Shown: positions 42,901-48,900 of the stretch, piece by piece
Numbering within the stretch: position 1 is the stretch's first letter
Layout: every line of letters starts with the position of its first letter
DNA from: Mermis nigrescens
Taxonomy: Eukaryota; Nematoda; Enoplea; Mermithida; Mermithidae
Length of the DNA: 64,000 nt
Direction: 5' to 3'
Assembly (NCBI GenBank): GCA_036768485.1
Contig: JAVLUZ010000760.1
Coordinates: forward strand, 113,597-177,596
Notes under the pieces: generated by a model
What the model was told of the DNA's origin: nothing
Databases searched by the model: none
The model's input: only the letters and a program-made list of their open reading frames with translations
Translations under genes and position numbers: made by a program

Positions 42901-45900
42901 CTGATGAAGCAGATAATTCATCATCAAAATCTAGATATGAATCAGAATTAGCCTCATCTATTTCGCCTTTTGTGCGTATTGCGTCATCGTCGTCGTCATC
43001 CTTATCAGATTCTTCAAAGTCACAATATTATAACCAACTGCTTTCGATTGTGCTTAACAAAAAGGAGTTTTTGAACATTTATGGCAGAAGCAGACGAGTG
43101 CATTAATTAATTAATGAATCAATTGTATTACATTTTTAAATGGATATTTATGGCTATGTTTGAAGAAAATAATAGCAATAAGGGCAATGGAATGATCTTT
43201 AACATTAAATTTATACAAAGACTAGTTGAGCTGCCCGGCGTTGCCCGGGCTGAACTTAGGCCTGATAGCTATATGGAATTAATATGTCTCTTGTATTTTT
43301 TATTTTTCAAGACTTTTGATGTTTTTGGGATATTTCTAAAAAAATTGTTGGTACAAACCATATTTTATTTTTTGAATTTTTTTAAATGTCTTTTGTCAAC
43401 CATTTTTTTGATCAAATCCATATTTTTGACGTTACAGAATGGTTTTGAAAATTGTTTAGCCATAATCATATTTTTGATGTTCTGGGGTGTTCTGGAAATT
43501 TTTTTAATAAAACCCATATTGTTGATGTTTTGGGATGTTTTGGAAAATTTTTTCGTCAAACCATATTTTTGATGTTTTAGGATGTTTTGGAAAATTTTTT
43601 TAATCAAACCCATATTTTTGATGTTTTGGGATGTTTTGGAAAATTTTTTTCGTCAAACCATATTTTTGATGTTTTAGGATGTTTTGAAAAATTTTTTCGG
43701 TCAAACCATATTTTTGATGTTTTAAAAATTTTTTGTTTGTTGTAGCAAAGGGTGTCATATATCACGTGATATGTTATAGCTGATGGTATCTCCTATCTTA
43801 TATCACTACATGTTATGGCACAGACAAGGTATCTATACCAAACCTATCTTATAGCATTGCCTATCTCGTAGCACAGGGTATCTTATATCCCATACTATCT
43901 TATAACATTGCCTATCTTGCAGCTCGGGGTATCTTATACCACTTCCTATCTTATAGCATTGCCTATCTTGTAGCACGGGGTATCTTTTATAACGTTCTAT
44001 CTTATAGCATTGCCTATCTTGTAGCACGGGGTGTCTTATATCACGTCCTATCTTATAGTATTGCCTATCCTGTAGCACAGGGTATCTTATATCACGTCCT
44101 ATCTTATAGCATTGCTTATCTTGTTGCACATAGTATCTCATACCATGCCTATCTTATAAAATTGCCTATGTTATAGCATCATTTGGTTAAACCCGTATTT
44201 TGATGGTTCACAGTGCCGACCAATGCTATAACATATAACAATGTACATAGTGTCGCCAGGCATGCTCCTCTTGGCCGGGGTATCCCTATACAAACAGTAT
44301 AAACTACTTTTTGAAAAAAATAGCAAAAAATCGGCCATCTCCCGAAATCGTGGAGGCTTATAGCACAGGGGCCAAACCCTGCTCCTCCCTGCCCAGGGAC
44401 AATGGGTGCGTTTGTCGAAATTTCAAGATCGCTACGGCTCCTTTCCCCATTGGACCGACCTCGGCCCAAAATATCAGCCCACCAAATTTCATTGGGCCGG
44501 AGCCAACCCGGCACAAACATACATACAAACAAACAAACTTTCAAAAATATATAGTAGATAATAAAAGAAAAATGTCTGGATGAAGTGAATTGAACAGTCT
44601 ACTGCTTTAAAATAACTACTTGGTGCATGTGTATTCGAAATTACACTATCAGACGTCATTTGACGCTTTTACTATCAGACGCCGCTTGATGCTTTTGCAC
44701 CGCAATTCGCTTTAAGTCCGAAATCGCCTGAGGGGTATGCCTTCCAAAGGTCGTAGTAGGAGATACCCCCAGTGTGCATGTGCGGCTTAAACTACATTCG
44801 ACCAATTAGAGCGTAGAATATGTAAATGGTTGTAAAGCAAAGTGAGATCCTGTTCCGGTGATTTTGCATCTCGTTTGGTGTAAACGGAACGTCGAAAGAG
44901 CAGTGTAAATTGATTACACGCGTTCTTTTCCAACATTTAACGTTTTATGTTGACTTTGTGCGTGTGGTGTAAAGTTGACTAATTTGAGAGGCGTGAGAGT
45001 GGCGATGTTATGTAAAGCGATTGAAGTGAAGTGTAGCAAATCGCCACAATTCCGTCCTTAGCGGAAATTCCGTCTGTCATTCTTTCTTGGGAATTTGCAG
45101 AAATTGCACTCTAGTCTGCACCAGAGTTTAAACACTTTTTTATCTATCCACTTAATAATCTCTTAAAATTTGTTTATCACGCATCTGAAACATTAATGCG
45201 TCGATTTATTATTTTTTAAGACGCCACTTACTTCACGGGTAGAAATTTGCAGTGATTCTTACATATGTCGTTAAATTGCGTACTTTAAAAAAAATTTTGT
45301 GTGTACAAGATGTACCAAGACTTTAAGGGACCATCTTTGTATATGTACAAACGGACCTTGTACAGAAAAACACTGGGAGTAGTCGGCCCTTTCTAGGCAG
45401 GGAGGGTGGGATCATTGAACTTCAGTTTTCGGTCATACCTGTCAAAAATAATAAATATGGCATAAAGCAAGGTTTTTTTTCAAAAATTGGGGAATAAAAA
45501 TTCTTCTGACTTTTAGGGGTGGGCGAATTACCGACTTTTCTTGTGTCGTCCGCATCCTGCGTGTAGCCAGCAAACATAATACATTTTTGTCGTGTTCACC
45601 CACTAAATGCCTTGAATGAAGTAAAATGATCTGAAAGCGTTAAAATTTTCGGCGAATTCTTGCATATTTTATTGATTATTGGTAAAGTGACGAGGCGAGT
45701 CAAAAGGGCTAAAAAGCAACTTAAAAGGCACAAATAGCTTAATAATCAACGGATATATTGAACTTATCCAAATTTGATTTTAACCCTCGGCGCCTCGGCA
45801 CTTTTCAGCTTTCGCCCTCGGCGCCGAGGCTCCAAAAAACGCCGAGCCTTGCCGAGTCCGAGGCCTCGGTCCGATCACTGAGGGTGGGGGTCAGTTGCCA

Positions 45901-48900
45901 TTCTGGGGCTCAACCCCCAAAGAACACGTCTGGTTATCTCTACGTTAAATATGAGGGTTCTCCGCTTTACATTCGTGACCTATAACAATTTAGTACTCAC
46001 TCAGCCTGACCACCATTTAAAGCGACGGGGTCGGAATCGCAGCGAACGTTCGAATAAATACGGTGTCATTTTTCAAGCTTCTAACTTTTGACGCAATTTC
46101 TATTGAGTAATGTCCATATACCGATTTTGAAGAATCGGGCTGTCAGCTTCATCTTTAATAATCGATTTATAACGCTTTGCGCGCTCGCCGACGCGCTTGA
46201 ACATTTGATAAAAAAACGGGTCCACTTTTTGGGGAAAAGACCTTTGACCCGGAAATTCCCCGGATTTAAATGTTGCCGAGGACGTTCAAATAATAAATAA
46301 TGAAGAAGTGGAGCGGAACGTACGTATAACGGTTCAGAATTTCGGGTGGGTGTAGTCGGTCATTTTTATGGGGTAAATTATAAGCTTCAATTTTTTGGCC
46401 AAAAATGGCGAAAAAACACCTACGTAAAAATTGCCGGAAATCAGTGGGTCGAAATTTTCTGATCTTTCGGGGTGTGGGACGTCCAAGTTTTTATGAATGA
46501 TCTTCCATCGCCCCGTTACGCGCTTAGGGTAAAAGCGCCGACGCTTTCGAAGTCGGGACCATAGGTGGGCAGCACCGAAATTCTGTGAGGGGGAGGTGAA
46601 AAAATTTTCAAAGGTCAAAAAATCTTCTTAAAAGTGGTCGTATGGCGAAAAACACCATTTTTCGACGTTTCTCATCGAGCACTATCCAATGGCATCAAAA
46701 AATTGCTAAAAAATCGGAAAAATTTCAAAAATTGAATTCTGGGGGTATTTTGATTTCTATGGGGGTATTATTCTGACTTCTGGGGGGTGCATACCTCCAA
46801 ACCCCCCACGCCCACGTGTGGTCGGGACCGACACATGGGCGTGGGGGATCTGGGGGGTCTGGACCCCCCCAGAAACCAAAAGACTCCCAGAAATCAAAAG
46901 ACTTCCCCCAGAAATCAATTCTTGAAAAATTTTTTTCGTTTTTTTCGCAATTTTTTGATGCCAATGGATAGTGCTTGATGAGAAACGTCGAAAAATGGTG
47001 TTTTTATCGCCATATCACCATTTTTAAGGCCATTTTTTGACCTTCAAAAAAATCTTGACCCCCCCCAGAATTTTCTTGCCGCCCACGTATGGTCGGGACC
47101 GAACCTTACTGGACTGTTGCGTCAAAATTTAGAAAAAGTTTCAAGAAGGTCGCGTTAAACTTTGGTCACCTTTACGTCCTGATCGCTCTAATAGTATTTT
47201 TTAAATCAAACGGCGGCCGTGCTGGGTCCTATAAATCAATTTCGTTTTAAATGCCGATTAAAACGGTAAATTAGAATTACCAGATTGGTTCGCTTTTGAC
47301 TCGAACGCCGATGGGCTCGCGGAAGTTATAGGGAAAAGGTACATTTATGCCCAAACGGACCCGTATCCTGGATTTTATTTCGGGCGGGGGTAGCAAAATT
47401 TTGTGCTCAGGTATCTCGAGAACCATTAGTAGATAAGCGAAAATAAAAATATTTTTCGACTATTTCGGCGTGCTCTATCCAGTGGTGATGAAAAATTTCA
47501 CAAAATTATTCAAATAATTTCCTCGTTTATTTCACGCTCGAATAAAATAAATATACCGTTTATACTATCTATACGAATACGACTGATTTCTTATTATTCG
47601 ATCGACGAATAATTTCCTAGCTTCCGTCTTTATATTTATTCCTTGCGATTTACGAAGAATAAAAACAGAAAATAAATATTGCGCCGAAAAAGTGGACACG
47701 TTCTACGCGTCCGCCTCAACTGAACGAAGTGGAAGACAAAAGTAAACATAAACAAACAATGAATCCAGCGCGAAGCGCCTGAAAAATCCACACGAACTCC
47801 CTATCCAATTCAATTTGAGCGATTTTGAGCGGTTTAGGCCCGAATGACGTAACGTGGGTTAGTTTAACCCAAGTTTAACGGAATTTCTCGGGTAAGCTAA
47901 GCTGAGGCTAAGTTAAACCTTAGATTATTCATTGATCATCGCCTTGTATAAGCGATGGAAATTGAAGGATCGAAATCAGTCCGAAATAATGAATATAATC
48001 AGTCAGTGAAGATATAAAAGTGAAGAAAAGGAACGAAAATGAAATGAGACGTCCTTCAATCTGGATCATTATCTAAACGATGCGACCGCGTTTGTATAAT
48101 ATTATCGAAATAATTCGGGCGTTTAAAATTGTTTCGAGCAATCGCGTTATCGCTGTCATTTTCTGCTCGCTCGGCATTCGAAACGCCTCTGATTAATGCC
48201 CCCACTCAGTAAAATCAAAAGATATATGGCTAGTAATTCAATAAGCCAGGCAACCCGTTATTTAAGCCCGCTAGGAGCGGGGTTAAAAATGTCGGGTTGA
48301 ATCGAAAATTTTTGACCTACCATTTACTTAACCCGCTTTCTGTCGTACCGACCTTTAACCCGAGGTGTTAGCTAACTCGAACCTTGGGTTATACTTAACC
48401 GGCTTTCCGTCATACCGAAGAAGTTTAACCCTAGATTTTTGCCGAATTTCATTAATAACATTTACTGACTTTTTTGGCTCTCTAAAAAGCTTATTTTTGC
48501 GTGAAACGATTAGTTTTTATACAAACATGTTTTATGGTCTTGCGACGATTTATTGAGGAAAGACGCAGTAATTCGAGCAGTTTAATCGAATTGTTCTAAC
48601 AAAAATTCTAAAATTCTTTGCACTTTGGATTACACGCGCATATGGGTACTCTAATTGCATTTTATTTAACTCTAAAAGGTAGATAAGATACGAGAGAGGG
48701 TTTTGCTCCGGTCGCAGAATTTAGCGTTTTTTCGGCGCTTTGTGCCGAGATTTTCCATTAATTCATCGTACGCGTTTTTCGTACAAAATTTTCGAAAATT
48801 TCCAAGTCTTTCAGATTTTTTGCGTCAGAAACGATTCTACGTGTAAAAAGACAACGGCAAATCGCTACCGTGTTCACGGCGGACGTATTTTACGCACTGT

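Larger units (their letters stand above)
43225..44565 (+). mobile_element. Possible RTE/SINE-like non-autonomous element nested in family D copy 2
   Basis: Starts near GCCCGGCGTTGCCCGGGC (43232) and ends with CCAAATTTCATTGGGCCGGA, then AACATACATACAAACAAAC (44515-44540). Both resemble sequences often found at the ends of RTE-type retrotransposons and their SINEs. Between them lie the 48- and 51-bp minisatellites. No coding content. The boundary calls are inference. Confidence 0.4.
42694..45880. mobile_element. hAT-like element, family D copy 2 (inverted relative to copy 1)
   Basis: CAGTGATCGGACCGAGGGTA at the left and CCTCGGTCCGATCACTG at the right. Flanks ACGGGGGG and AGGGTGGG share 6 of 8. 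Its left end matches the right end of copy 1 (CTAGAGAATAATCGTAATAT and GGGTCAAGCTTATATA, inverted), and its right end matches copy 1's left end. The 3.19-kb interior includes two minisatellites and an RTE/SINE-like segment, and sits in FCHO intron 15. Confidence 0.87.

Noticed and set aside
43833..44141. Minus-strand ORF with a repeating YKIGRDIRYPVLQ pattern, as if a repeat protein
   Set aside because: It is the translation of a 51-bp minisatellite inside a transposon; no start context, homology or conserved frame supports a gene.
46088..46300. 70-codon open frame (plus strand) in FCHO intron 15 as an extra exon or gene
   Set aside because: No similarity to the FCHO mu-homology region, and exon 15 joins exon 16 directly in frame.
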